Shown here: in pieces, positions 50,304 through 62,446 of the stretch
Numbering within the stretch: the stretch's first letter is position 1
Layout of the letters: each line of letters opens with the position of its first letter
Source of the DNA: Inia geoffrensis
Taxonomy: Eukaryota > Chordata > Mammalia > Artiodactyla > Iniidae
Direction: 5' to 3'
Assembly (NCBI GenBank): GCA_036417435.1
Contig: JAZAQT010000468.1
Coordinates: forward strand, 62,001-126,000
Length of the DNA stretch: 64,000 nucleotides
Position numbers and translations under genes: made by a program
The notes under the pieces: generated by a model
What the model saw: only the letters and a program-made list of their open reading frames with translations
What the model was told of the DNA's origin: nothing
Database searches by the model: none

Positions 50304-52035
50304 CCCCAGTTGGAGAGTCAGTGCCTTGGACCTCTTCTTTGGCACAGTTTGCAATTTCTGTTGAAGATGAACAGGAATAAGGAGAACGAATGAGCAGCTA
50401 ACTTGATGTGTTTGGACGGGCACATTGAACACTGATTTCCCTACAGGAAGAAGAATTCATCAAAGGCTCAGCGTGTCATGCGGGAACGAGATTAAGGACT
50501 GAAGCAATTCTTCGAGTTTGCGGTCAGCTCACAAGAAAGCGAGTTGAGAAAAGGAGATTTTTGGCACTGTAACTCACAATCCTGCAGAGTTCCAAATGAC
50601 CAATATCATCCAAAAATTTATTGAAGGAAGGCTGTGAAGAGGACTTGAACGCGACGCAGAATTGCAGAAAACAGATATCAGGGGGTAGATAATAATTGCT
50701 CTGAAAGCGTAGGAAAAGAGGCAGCAGTTCGACAGTGATGCACTTGGCCAAAAAGGGCGTATGCGTTTTTTCCTGAATATATTCAGGAAAAAACGCATAC
50801 GCCCTTTTTGGCCAACCAAGCAAGCCTGCAATGGAAATCCGCACTACAAGGAAGTCTCACTTCCCTCCGGTCAAAAGGGCCGTACGAAAAAAGTGTAAAA
50901 TCCAGAGAGGCAGGATAGGCCATGGAGAACCGGCAGCCTTGTTATGCTTATGGGTGGGATGTAAATTGCAAACAGCCACTCTGGAGAAGTGGATGGTGTT
51001 TCCTGGAACAAAGAAAAAACCAAGCTAGAGAGCCAAGGGCACTTCCACTTATGGTGCTATAGATTCGGAAATTTTAAATGAAAAAGACACAGCCAAACCA
51101 AAGTTTGGGGCTGCTCTGTGTACGGGAGCCTTGACTATGGTACAACTTTAATAGCCCAGAAAGAGAAAAATGGATATAGAAGTTGTGGTACATCCCTACA
51201 ATGGAATATCACTCAACAATGAAATCAATGGCAACAGACCAGTAGCAGCGTAATGAGTGGATTTAGTTACGATGATTCTAAGTGAAATAAGTCACACAGA
51301 AAAAGAAACATCATAAGATATCACTAATACCGGGAATGTAAAAACGGCTACGTGTGAACTGCATTAAAAAACACAACAGAGTCTAACATTTACAAAAGAA
51401 ACTTATGCTTGCTTAAGGGGAAAGGAGAGTGGGGAGGCTGCATAATACCAGAGGTTGACATTAGGACAGATACCATTCCATAAGCCAAATATATATTAGA
51501 CAAGACCTACTCCTCGCTCAACCAAATGGACTGAACACCCCGTATTCAAAACCTAGGAATATACCTATGAAGAAAATTAAAACCCATACTTTTATAGGTC
51601 TCCATAAGAAAATCATTTCTGTACAGCAGCATACACACAGCACTGTAAATAAGCTAAATCCCCTTATAAAAATAAATTTGAAAAAGAAAACACAAGGACT
51701 GTCTAATAGAGAGAAATTCTTAAATAAGTCCTTGAGGGCTTGTGAGAAATCTTGGATTTACCACCTCTACATCCACAGCTGTGGGAGAGATAAGGCTGGA
51801 CACTTGGGGCTGATACTATTGGTGAGGGAATGCAGACCCTTTGAGGTAATGGTGCATGGTTCCCATTCCACGGGTCCCAAATCTCCACGTGTAAGGGATT
51901 TATCCTTCAGCTAAAATATGCATGGAAAACCCAGAAAATGGTCCACGAAGTGATCAGGCACAATTTCTAAAACTCATCGCCATTTTAGCCCCCTTGTACT
52001 CGAGTTCGCCGTTCCAGATGCAATATTAACATTCT
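50304..52035 (+). repeat. Satellite monomer 30 (1732 bp), dimer type D
   Basis: The palindrome (50744-50815) is perfect. Private changes include accaatatcatcc and gtagataataattg. This is the last clear member of the C-D dimer block. Confidence 0.95.
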
Positions 52036-53770
52036 CCCCACTTGGAGAGTCAGTGCCTTTGACCTCTTGTTTGGCACAGTTTGCAATTTCTGTGGAAGAT
52101 GAACAGGAATAAGGAAAACGAATGAGCAGCTAACTTGATGTGTTTGGATGGGCACATTGAACACTGATTTCCCTACAGGAAGAAGAATTCATCAAAGGCT
52201 CAGCGTGCCATGCCGGAACGAGATTAGGGCCTGAAGCAATTCTTCGGGTTTGCGGTCAGCTCACAAGAAAGCGAGTTGAGAAAAGGAGATTTTTAGCACT
52301 GTAACTCACAATCCTGCAGAGTTCCAAATGACCCCTATCATCCAAAAATTTATTGAAGGAAGGCTGTGAAGAGGACTTGAACGCGACGCAGAATTGCAGA
52401 AAACAGATATCAGGGGGTAGATAAGAATTGCTCTGAAAGTGTAGGAAAAGAGGCAGCAGTTCGACAGTGATGCACTTGGCCAAAATGGGCGTATGCGTTT
52501 TTTCCTGAATATATTCAGGAAAAAACGCATACGCCCTTTTTGGCCAACCAAGCAAGCCTGCAATGGAAATCCGCACTACAAGGCAGTCTCACTTCCCACC
52601 GATCCAAAGGGCCGTCCGAAAAATGTGTAAAATCCAGAGAGGCAGGACAGGCCATGGAGAACTGGCAGCCTTGTTATGCTGATGGGCGGGATGTAAATTG
52701 CCAACAGCCACTCTGGAGAAGTGGATGGTGTTTCCTGGAACAAAGAAAAAACCAAGCTAGAGAGCCTAGGGCACTTCCACTTATGGTGCTATAGAGTCGG
52801 AAAATTTAAATGAAAAAGACACAGCCAAACCAAAGTTTGGGGCTGCTCTGTGTACGGGAGCCTTGACTATGGTACAACTTTAATAGCCCAGAAAGAGAAA
52901 AGTGGATATAGAAGTTGTGGTACATCCCTACAATGGAATATCACTCAACAATGAAATCAATGGCAACAGACCAGTAGCAGCATAATGAGTGGATTTAGTT
53001 ACGATGATTCTAAGTGAAATAAGTCACACAGAAAAAGAAACATCATAAGATATCACTAATACCGGGAATGTAAACACGGCTACGTGTGAACTGCATTACA
53101 AAACACAAGAGAGTCTCACATTTACAAAAGAAACTTATGCTTGCTTAAGGGGAAAGGAGAGTGGGGAGGCTGCATAAAACCAGAGGTTGACATTAGGACA
53201 GATACCATTCCATAAGCCAAATATATATTAGACAAGACCTACTCCTTGCTCAACCAAATGGACTCAACACCCCGTATTCAAAACCTAGGAATATACCTGA
53301 CTATGAAGAAAATTAAAACCCATACTTTTATAGGTCTCCATAAGAAAATCATTTGTGTACAGCAGCATATACACAGCACTGTAAATAAGCTAAATCCCTT
53401 ATAAAAATAAATTTGAAAAAGAAAACACAAGGACTGTCAAATAGAGAAAAATTCTTAAATAAGTCCCTGAGGGCTTGTGAGGAATCGTGGATTTACCACC
53501 TCTACATCCACAGCTGGGGGAGAGATAAGGCAGGATACTTGGGGCTGATACTATTGGTGAGGGAATGCAGATCTTTTGAGGTAATGGTGCATGGTTCCCA
53601 TTCCACGGGTCCCAAATCTCCACGTGTAAGGGATTTTTCCTTCAGCTAAAATATGCATGGAAAACCCAGAATATAGTCCACGAAGTGATCAGGCAAAATT
53701 TCTAAAACTCATCGCCATTTTAGCCCCCTGATACTCGAGATCGCCGTTCCAGATGCAATATTAACATTCT
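52036..53770 (+). repeat. Satellite monomer 31 (1735 bp)
   Basis: The palindrome (52476-52547) has one mismatch (aaaatgggcg). One c is missing in aaatcccttata near 53396. The 3' part moves to the type of monomers 4, 32 and 33. Confidence 0.95.
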
Positions 53771-55506
53771 CCCCACTTGGAGAGTCAGTGCCTTTGACCT
53801 CTTGTTTGGCACAGTTTGCAATTTCTGTGGAAGATGAACAGGAATAAGGAGAACGAATGAGCAGCTAACTTGATGTGTTTGGATGGGCACATTGAACACT
53901 GATTTCCCTACAGGAAGAAGAATTCATCAAAGGCTCAGCATGCCATGCCGGAACGAGATTAGGGCATGAAGCAATTCTTCGGGTTTGCGGTCAGCTCACA
54001 AGAAAGCGAGTTGACAAAAGGAGATTTTTGGCACTGTAACTCACAATCCTGCAGAGTTCCAAATGACCCCTATCATCCAAAAATTTATTGAAGGAAGGCT
54101 GTGAAGAGGACTTGAACGCGACGCAGAATTGCAGAAAACAGATATCAGGGGGTAGATAAGAATTGCTCTGAAAGCGTAGGAAAAGAGGCAGCAGTTCGAC
54201 AGTGATGCACTTGGCCAAAAGGGGTGTATGCGTTTTTTCCTGAATATATTCAGGAAAAAACGCATACACCCTTTTTGGCCAACCAAGCAAGCCTGCAATG
54301 GAAATCCGCACTACAAGGAAGTCTCACTTCCCTTCGGTCAAAAGGGCCGTCCGAAAAAAGTGTAAAATCCAGAGAGGCAGGACAGGCCATGGAGAACCGG
54401 CAGCCTTGTTATGCTTATGGGCGGCATGTAAATTGCAAACAGCCACTCTGGAGAAGTGGATGGTGTTTCCTGGAACAAAGAAAAAACCAAGCTAGAAAGC
54501 CTAGGGCACTTCCACTTATGGTGGTATAGATGCGGAAAATTTAAATGAAAAAGACACAGCCACACCAAAGTTTGGGGCTGCTCTGTGTACGGGAGCCTTG
54601 ACTATGGTACAACTTTAATAGCCCAGAAAGAGAAAAATGGATATAGAAGTTGTGGTACATCCCTACAATGGAATATCACTCAACAATGAAATCAATGGCA
54701 ACAGACCAGTAGCAGCATAATGAGTGGGTTTAGTTACGATGATTCTAAGTGAAATAAGTCACACAGAAAAAGAAACATCATAAGATATCACTAATACCGG
54801 GAATGTAAACACAGCTACGTGTGAACTGCATTACAAAACACAAGAGAGTCTCACATTTACAAAAGAAACTTATGCTTGCTTAAGGGGAAAGTAGAGTGGG
54901 GAGGCTGCATAAAACCAGAGGTTGACATTAGGACAGATACCATTCCATAAGCCAAATATATATTAGACAAGACCTACTCCTTGCTCAACCAAATGGACTC
55001 AACACCCCGTATTCAAAACCTAGGAATATACCTGACTATGAAGAAAATTAAAACCCATACTTTTATAGGTCTCCATAAGAAAATCATTTGTGTACAGCAG
55101 CATACACACAGCAGTGAAAATAAGCTAAATCCCCTTATAAAAATAAATTTGAAAAAGAAAACACAAGGACTGTCAAATAGAGAGAAATTCTTAAATAAGT
55201 CCCTGAGGGCTTGTGAGGAATCTTGGATTTACCACCTCTACATCCACAGCTGGGGGAGAGATAAGGCTGGACACTTGGGGCTGATACTATTGGTGAGGGA
55301 ATGCAGATCCTTTGAGGTAATGGTGCATGGTTCCCATTCCACGGGTCCCAAATCTCCACGTGTAAGGGATTTTTCCTTCAGCTAAAATATGCATGGAAAA
55401 CCCAGAATATGGTCCACGAAGTGATCAGGCAAAATTTCTAAAACTCATCGCCATTTTAGCCCCCTGGTACTCGAGTTCGCCGTTCCAGATGCAATATTAA
55501 CATTCT
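53771..55506 (+). repeat. Satellite monomer 32 (1736 bp)
   Basis: The palindrome (54211-54282) has a compensated pair plus one mismatch. The 3' part is nearly the same as monomer 33. The middle (cttcggtcaaaag, gggcggcatg) is private or close to monomer 4. Confidence 0.95.
54211..54282. repeat. Palindrome with second compensated pair
   Basis: t at 54225 (left arm) faces a at 54268 (right arm); the consensus pair is C-G. Both are CpG-type transitions at mirror positions 15 and 58. Monomers 2, 3 and 7 carry only the left-arm change. One uncompensated mismatch remains, g at 54221. Confidence 0.93.
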
Positions 55507-57242
55507 CCCCACTTGGAGAGTCAGTGCCTTTGACCTCTTGTTTGGCACATTTTGTAATGTCTGTGGAAGATGAACAGGAATAAGGAGAACGAATGAGCAG
55601 CTAACTTGATGTGTTTGGACGGGCACATTGAACACTGATTTCCCTACAGGAAGAAGAATTCATCAAAGGCTCAGCGTGCCATGCCGGAACGAGATTAGGG
55701 CCTGAAGCAATTCTTCGGGTTTGCGGTCAGCTCACAAGAAAGCGAGTTGAGAAAAGGAGATTTTTGGCACTGTAACTCACAATCCTGCAGAGTTCCAAAT
55801 GACCCCTATCATCCAAAAATTTATTGAAGGAACACTGTGAAGAGGACTTGAACGCGACGCAGAATTGCAGAAAACAGATATCAGGGGGTAGATAAGAATT
55901 GCTCTGAAAGCGTAGGAAAAGAGGCAGCAGTTCGACAGTGATGCACTTGGCCAAAAAGGGCGTATGTGTTTTTTCCTGAATATATTCAGGAAAAAACGCA
56001 TACGCCCTTTTTGGCCAACCAAGCAATCCTGCAATGGAAATCCGCACTACAAGGCAGTCTCACTTCCCTCCAATCCAAAGGGCCCTCCGAAAAAAGTGTA
56101 ATATCCAGAGAGGCAGGACAGGCCATGGAGAACCGGCAGCCTTGTTATGCTGATGGGCGGGATGTAAATTGCCAGCAGCCACTCTGGAGAAGTGGATGGT
56201 GTTTCCTGGAACAAAGAAAAAACCAAGCTAGAGAGCCTAGGGCACTTCCACTTATGGTGGTATAGATTCGGAAAATTTAAATGAAAGAGACAGAGCCACA
56301 CCAAAGTTTGGGGCTGCTCTGTGTACGGGAGCCTTGACTATGGTACAACTTTAATAGCCCAGAAAGAGAAAAATGGATATAGAAGTTGTGGTACATCCCT
56401 ACAATGGAATATCACTCAACAATGAAATCAATGGCAACAGACCAGTAGCAGCATAATGAGTGGGTTTAGTTACGATGATTCTAAGTGAAATAAGTCACAC
56501 AGAAAAAGAAACATCATAAGATATCACTAATACCGGGAATGTAAACACAGCTACGTGTGAACTGCATTACAAAACACAAGAGAGTCTCACATTTACAAAA
56601 GAAACTTATGCTTGCTTAAGGGGAAAGTAGAGTGGGGAGGCTGCATAAAACCAGAGGTTGACATTAGGACAGATACCATTCCATAAGCCAAATATATATT
56701 AGACAAGACCTACTCCTTGCTCAACCAAATGGACTCAACACCCCGTATTCAAAACCTAGGAATATACCTGACTATGAAGAAAATTAAAACCCATACTTTT
56801 ATAGGTCTCCATAAGAAAATCATTTGTGTACAGCAGCATACACACAGCAGTGTAAATAAGCTAAATCCCCTTATAAAAATAAATTTGAAAAAGAAAACAC
56901 AAGGACTGTCAAATAGAGAGAAATTCTTAAATAAGTCCCTGAGGGCTTGTGAGGAATCTTGGATTTACCACCTCTACATCCACAGCTGGGGGAGAGATAA
57001 GGCTGGACACTTGGGGCTGATACTATTGGTGAGGGAATGCAGATCCTTTGAGGTAATGGTGCATGGTTCCCATTCCACGGGTCCCAAATCTCCACGTGTA
57101 AGGGATTTTTCCTTCAGCTAAAATATGCATGGAAAACCCAGAATATGGTCCACGAAGTGATCAGGCAAAATTTCTAAAACTCATCGCCATTTTAGCCCCC
57201 TGGTACTCGAGTTCGCCGTTCCAGATGCAATATTAACATTCT
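55507..57242 (+). repeat. Satellite monomer 33 (1736 bp)
   Basis: The palindrome (55947-56018) has one CpG transition. The 5' part (cacattttgtaatg, gaacactgtgaag) is shared with monomer 34, in part with monomer 5. The 3' part is shared with monomer 32. Confidence 0.95.
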
Positions 57243-58978
57243 CCCCACTTGGAGAGTCAGTGCCTTTGACCTCTTGTTTGGCACATTTTGTAATGTCTGT
57301 GGAAGATGAACAGGAATAAGGAGAACGAATGAGCAGCTAACTTGATGTGTTTGGACGGGCACATTGAACACTGATTTCCCTACAGGAAGAAGAATTCATC
57401 AAAGGCTCAGCGTGCCATGCCGGAACGAGATTAGGGCCTGAAGCAATTCTTCGGGTTTGCGGTCAGCTCACAAGAAAGCGAGTTGAGAAAAGGAGATTTT
57501 TGGCACTGTAACTCACAATCCTGCAGAGTTCCAAATGACCCCTATCATCCAAAAATTTATTGAAGGAACACTGTGAAGAGGACTTGAACGCGACGCAGAA
57601 TTGCAGAAAACAGATATCAGGGGGTAGATAAGAATTGCTCTGAAAGCGTAGGAAAAGAGGCAGCAGTTCGACAGTGATGCACTTGGCCAAAAAAGGCGTA
57701 TGTGTTTTTTCCTGAATATATTCAGGAAAAAACGCATACGCCCTTTTTGGCCAACCAAGCAATCCTGCAATGGAAATCCGCACTACAAGGCAGTCTCACT
57801 TCCCTACAATCCAAAGGGCCCTCCGAAAAAAGTGTAATATCCAGAGAGGCAGGACAGGCCATGGAGAACCGGCAGCCTTGTTATGCTGATGGGCGGGATG
57901 TAAATTGCCAGCAGCCACTCTGGAGAAGTGGATGGTGTTTCCTGGAACAAAGAAAAAACCAAGCTAGAGAGCCTAGGGCACTTCCACTTATGGTGGTATA
58001 GATTCGGAAAATTTAAATGAAAGAGACAGAGCCACACCAAAGTTTGGGGCTGCTCTGTGTACGGGAGCCTTGACTATGGTACAACTTTAATAGCCCAGAA
58101 AGAGAAAAATGGATATAGAAGTTGTGGTACATCCCTACAATGGAATATCACTCAACAATGAAATCAATGGCAACAGACCAGTAGCAGCATATTGAGTGGA
58201 TTTATTTACGATGATTCTAAGTGAAATAAGTCACACAGAAAAAGAAACATCATAAGATATCATTAATACCGGGAATTTAAACACGTCTACGTGTGAACTG
58301 CATTAAAAAACACAAGAGAGTCTCACATTTACAAAAGAAAATTATGCTTTCTTAAGGGGAAAGGAGAGTGGGGAGGCTGCATAAAACCAGAGGTTGACAT
58401 TAAGACAGATACCATTCCTTAAGCCAAATATATATTAGACAAGAGCTACTCCTTGCTCAACCAAATGGACTCAACACCCCGTATTCAAAACCTAGGAATA
58501 TACCTGACTATGAAGAAAATTAAAACCCATACATTTATAGGTCTCCATAAGAAAATCATTTGTGTACAGCAGCATACACACAGCAGTGTCAATAAGCTAA
58601 ATCCCCTTATAAAAATAAATTTGAAAAAGAAAACACAAGGACTGTCAAATAGAGAGAAATTCTTAAATAAGTCCTTCTAGGCTTGTGAGGAATCTTGGAT
58701 TTACCACCTCTACATCCACAGCTGTGGGAGAGATAAGGCTGGACACTTGGGGCTGATACTATTGGTGAGGGAATGCAGACCCTTTGAGGTAATGGTGCAT
58801 GGTTCCCATTCCACGGGTCCCAAATCTCCACGTGTAAGGGATTTATCCTTCAGCTAAAATATGCATGGAAAACCCAGAATATGATCCACGAAGTGATCAG
58901 GCAAAATTTCTAAAACTCATCGCCATTTTAGCCCCCTGGTACTCGAGTTCGCCGTTCCAGATGCAATATTAACATTCT
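57243..58978 (+). repeat. Satellite monomer 34 (1736 bp), mosaic
   Basis: The palindrome (57683-57754) has two mismatches, both in the left arm. The 5' part equals monomer 33. The 3' part (tattgagtgg, tcattaatacc, gggaatttaaac) equals monomer 36 at offset 3,468. Confidence 0.95.
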
Positions 58979-60710
58979 CCCCACTTGGAGAGTCAGTGCC
59001 TTTGACCTCTTGTTTGGCACAGTTTGCAATTTCTGTGGAAGATGAACAGGAATAAGGAGAACGAATTAGCAGCTAACTTGATGTGTTTGGACGGGCACAT
59101 TGAACACTGATTTCCCTACAGGAAGAAGAATTCATCAAAGGCTCAGCGTGTCATGCCGGAACGAGATTAAGGCCTGAAGCAATTCGTCGGGTTTGCGGTC
59201 AGCTCACAAGAAAGCGAGTTGAGAAAAGGAGATTTTTGGCACTGTAACTCACAATCCTGCAGAGTTCCAAATGACCCCTATCATCCAAAAATTTATTGAA
59301 GGAAGGCTGTGAAGAGGACTTGAACGCGACGCAGAATTGCAGAAAACAGATATCAGGGGGTAGATAAGAATTGCTCTGAAAGCGTAGGAAAAGAGGCAGC
59401 AGTTTGACAGTGATGCACTTGGCCAAAAAGGGCGTATGCGTTTTTTCCTGAATAGATTCAGGAAAAAACGCATACGCCCTTTTTGGCCAACCAAGCAAGC
59501 CTGCAATGGAAATCCCCACTACAAGGCAGTCTCACTTCCCACCGATCCAAAGGGCCGTCCGAAAAAAGTGTAAAATCCAGAGAGGCAGGACAGGCCATGG
59601 AGAACCGGAAGCCTTGTTATGCTGATGGGCGGGATGTAAATTGCCAACAGCCACTCTGGAGAAGTGGATGGTGTTTCCTGGAACAAAGAAAAAACCAAGC
59701 TAGAGAGCCTAGGGCACTTCCACTTATGGTGCTATAGATTCGGAAAATTTAAATGAAAAAGACACAGCCACACCAAAGTTTCGGGCGGCTCTGTGTACGG
59801 GAGCCTTGACTATGGTACAACTTTAATAGCCCAGAAAGAGAAAAATGGATATAGAAGTTGTGGTACATCCCTACAATGGAATATCACTCAACAATGAAAT
59901 CAATGGCAACAGACCAGTAGCAGCGTAATGAGTGGATTTAGTTACGATGATTCTAAGTGAAATAAGTCACACAGAAAAAGAAACATCATAAGATATCACT
60001 AATACCGGGAATGTAAACACGGCTACGTGTGAACTGCATTAAAAAACACAACAGAGTCTAACATTTACAAAAGAAACTTATGCTTGCTTAAGGGGAAAGG
60101 AGAGTATGGAGGCTGCATAAAACCAGAGGTTGACATTAGCACAGATATCATTCCATAAGCCAAATATATATTAGACAAGACCTACTCCTCGCTCAACCAA
60201 ATGGACTCAACACCCCGTATTCAAAACCTAGGAATATACCTATGAAGAAAATTAAAACCCATACTTTTATAGGTCTCCATAAGAAAATCGTTTGTGTACA
60301 GCAGCATACACACAGCAGTGTCAATAAGCTAAATGCCCTTATAAAAATAAATTTGAAAAAGAAAACACAAGGACTGTCAAATAGAGAGAAATTCTTAAAT
60401 AAGTCCTTCAGGGCTTGTGAGGAACCTTGGATTTACCACCTCTACATCCACAGCTGTGGGAGAGATAAGGCTGGACACTTGGGGCTGATACTATTGGTGA
60501 GGGAATGCAGACCCTTTGAGGTAATGGTGCATGGTTCCCATTCCACGGGTCCCAAATCTCCACGTTGAAGGGATTTATCCTTCAGCTAAAATATGCATGG
60601 AAAACCCAGAATATGGTCCACGAAGTGATCAGGCAAAATTTCTAAAACTCATCGCCATTTTAGCCCCATGGTACTCGAGTTCGCCATTCCAGATGCAATA
60701 TTAACATTCT
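58979..60710 (+). repeat. Satellite monomer 35 (1732 bp)
   Basis: The palindrome (59419-59490) has only the central gaatagattc change. At every private site compared (gaattagcag, attcgtcggg, aatccccactac, tttcgggcggctc, gagtatggagg, aaatgccctt) it equals monomer 37. Confidence 0.95.
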
Positions 60711-62446
60711 CCCCACTTGGAGAGTCAGTGCCTTTGAACTCTGGTTTATCACAGTTTGCAATTTCTGTGGAAGATGAACAGGAATAAGGAGAACGAATGA
60801 GCAGCTAACTTAATGTGTTTGCACGGGCACATTGAACTCTAATTTCCCTACAGGAAGAAGAATTCATCAAAGGCTCAGCATGCCATGCCGGAACGAGTTT
60901 AGGGCCTGAAGCAATTCTTCGGGTTTGCGGTCAGCTCACAAGAAAGCGAGTTGAGAAAAGGAGATTTTTGGCACTGTAACTCACAATCCTGCAGAGTTCC
61001 AAATGACCCCTATCATCCAAAAATTTATTGAAGGAAGGCTGTGAAGAGGACTTGAACGCGACGCAGAATTGCAGAAAACAGATATCAGGGGGTAGATAAG
61101 AATTGCTCTGAAAGCGTACGAAAAGAGGCAGCAGTTCGACAGTGATGCACTTGGCCAAAAAGGGCGTATGCGTTTTTTCCTGAATATATTCAGGAAAAAA
61201 CGCATACGCCCTTTTTGGCCAACCAAGCAATCCTGCAATGGAAATCCGCACTACAAGGCAGTCTCACTTCCCTACAATCCAAAGGGCCCTCCGAAAAAAG
61301 TGTAATATCCAGAGAGGCAGGACAGGCCATGGAGAACCGGCAGCCTTGTTATGCTGATGGGCGGGATGTAAATTGCCAGCAGCCACTCTGGAGAAGTGGA
61401 TGGTGTTTCCTGGAACAAAGAAAAAACCAAGCTAGAGAGCCTAGGGCACTTCCACTTATGGTGGTATAGATTCGGAAAATTTAAATGAAAGAGACAGAGC
61501 CACACCAAAGTTTGGGGCTGCTCTGTGTACGGGAGCCTTGACTATGGTACAACTTTAATAGCCCAGAAAGAGAAAAATGGATATAGAAGTTGTGGTACAT
61601 CCCTACAATGGAATATCACTCAACAATGAAATCAATGGCAACAGACCAGTAGCAGCATATTGAGTGGATTTATTTACGATGATTCTAAGTGAAATAAGTC
61701 ACACAGAAAAAGAAACATCATAAGATATCATTAATACCGGGAATTTAAACACGTCTACGTGTGAACTGCATTAAAAAACACAAGAGAGTCTCACATTTAC
61801 AAAAGAAAATTATGCTTTCTTAAGGGGAAAGGAGAGTGGGGAGGCTGCATAAAACCAGAGGTTGACATTAAGACAGATACCATTCCTTAAGCCAAATATA
61901 TATTAGACAAGAGCTACTCCTTGCTCAACCAAATGGACTCAACACCCCGTATTCAAAACCTAGGAATATACCTGACTATGAAGAAAATTAAAACCCATAC
62001 ATTTATAGGTCTCCATAAGAAAATCATTTGTGTACAGCAGCATACACACAGCAGTGTCAATAAGCTAAATCCCCTTATAAAAATAAATTTGAAAAAGAAA
62101 ACACAAGGACTGTCAAATAGAGAGAAATTCTTAAATAAGTCCTTCTAGGCTTGTGAGGAATCTTGGATTTACCACCTCTACATCCACAGCTGTGGGAGAG
62201 ATAAGGCTGGACACTTGGGGCTGATACTATTGGTGAGGGAATGCAGACCCTTTGAGGTAATGGTGCATGGTTCCCATTCCACGGGTCCCAAATCTCCACG
62301 TGTAAGGGATTTATCCTTCAGCTAAAATATGCATGGAAAACCCAGAATATGATCCACGAAGTGATCAGGCAAAATTTCTAAAACTCATCGCCATTTTAGC
62401 CCCCTGGTACTCGAGTTCGCCGTTCCAGATGCAATATTAACATTCT
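60711..62446 (+). repeat. Satellite monomer 36 (1736 bp), mosaic
   Basis: The palindrome (61151-61222) is perfect. The 5' part follows monomer 19 (ggtttatcacag, gtttgcacggg). Everything right of the left arm follows monomer 34 (aagcaatcctg, ccctacaatcc). The switch falls in or beside the palindrome. Confidence 0.95.

Larger units (their letters stand above)
41500..52035 (+). repeat. Dimeric higher-order repeat C-D, 3,471/3,467 bp
   Basis: Monomers 25, 27, 29 (type C) alternate with 26, 28, 30 (type D). The first step is 3,471 bp and the second 3,467 bp, because monomer 28 has the 4-bp gact deletion that monomer 26 lacks. Confidence 0.88.
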
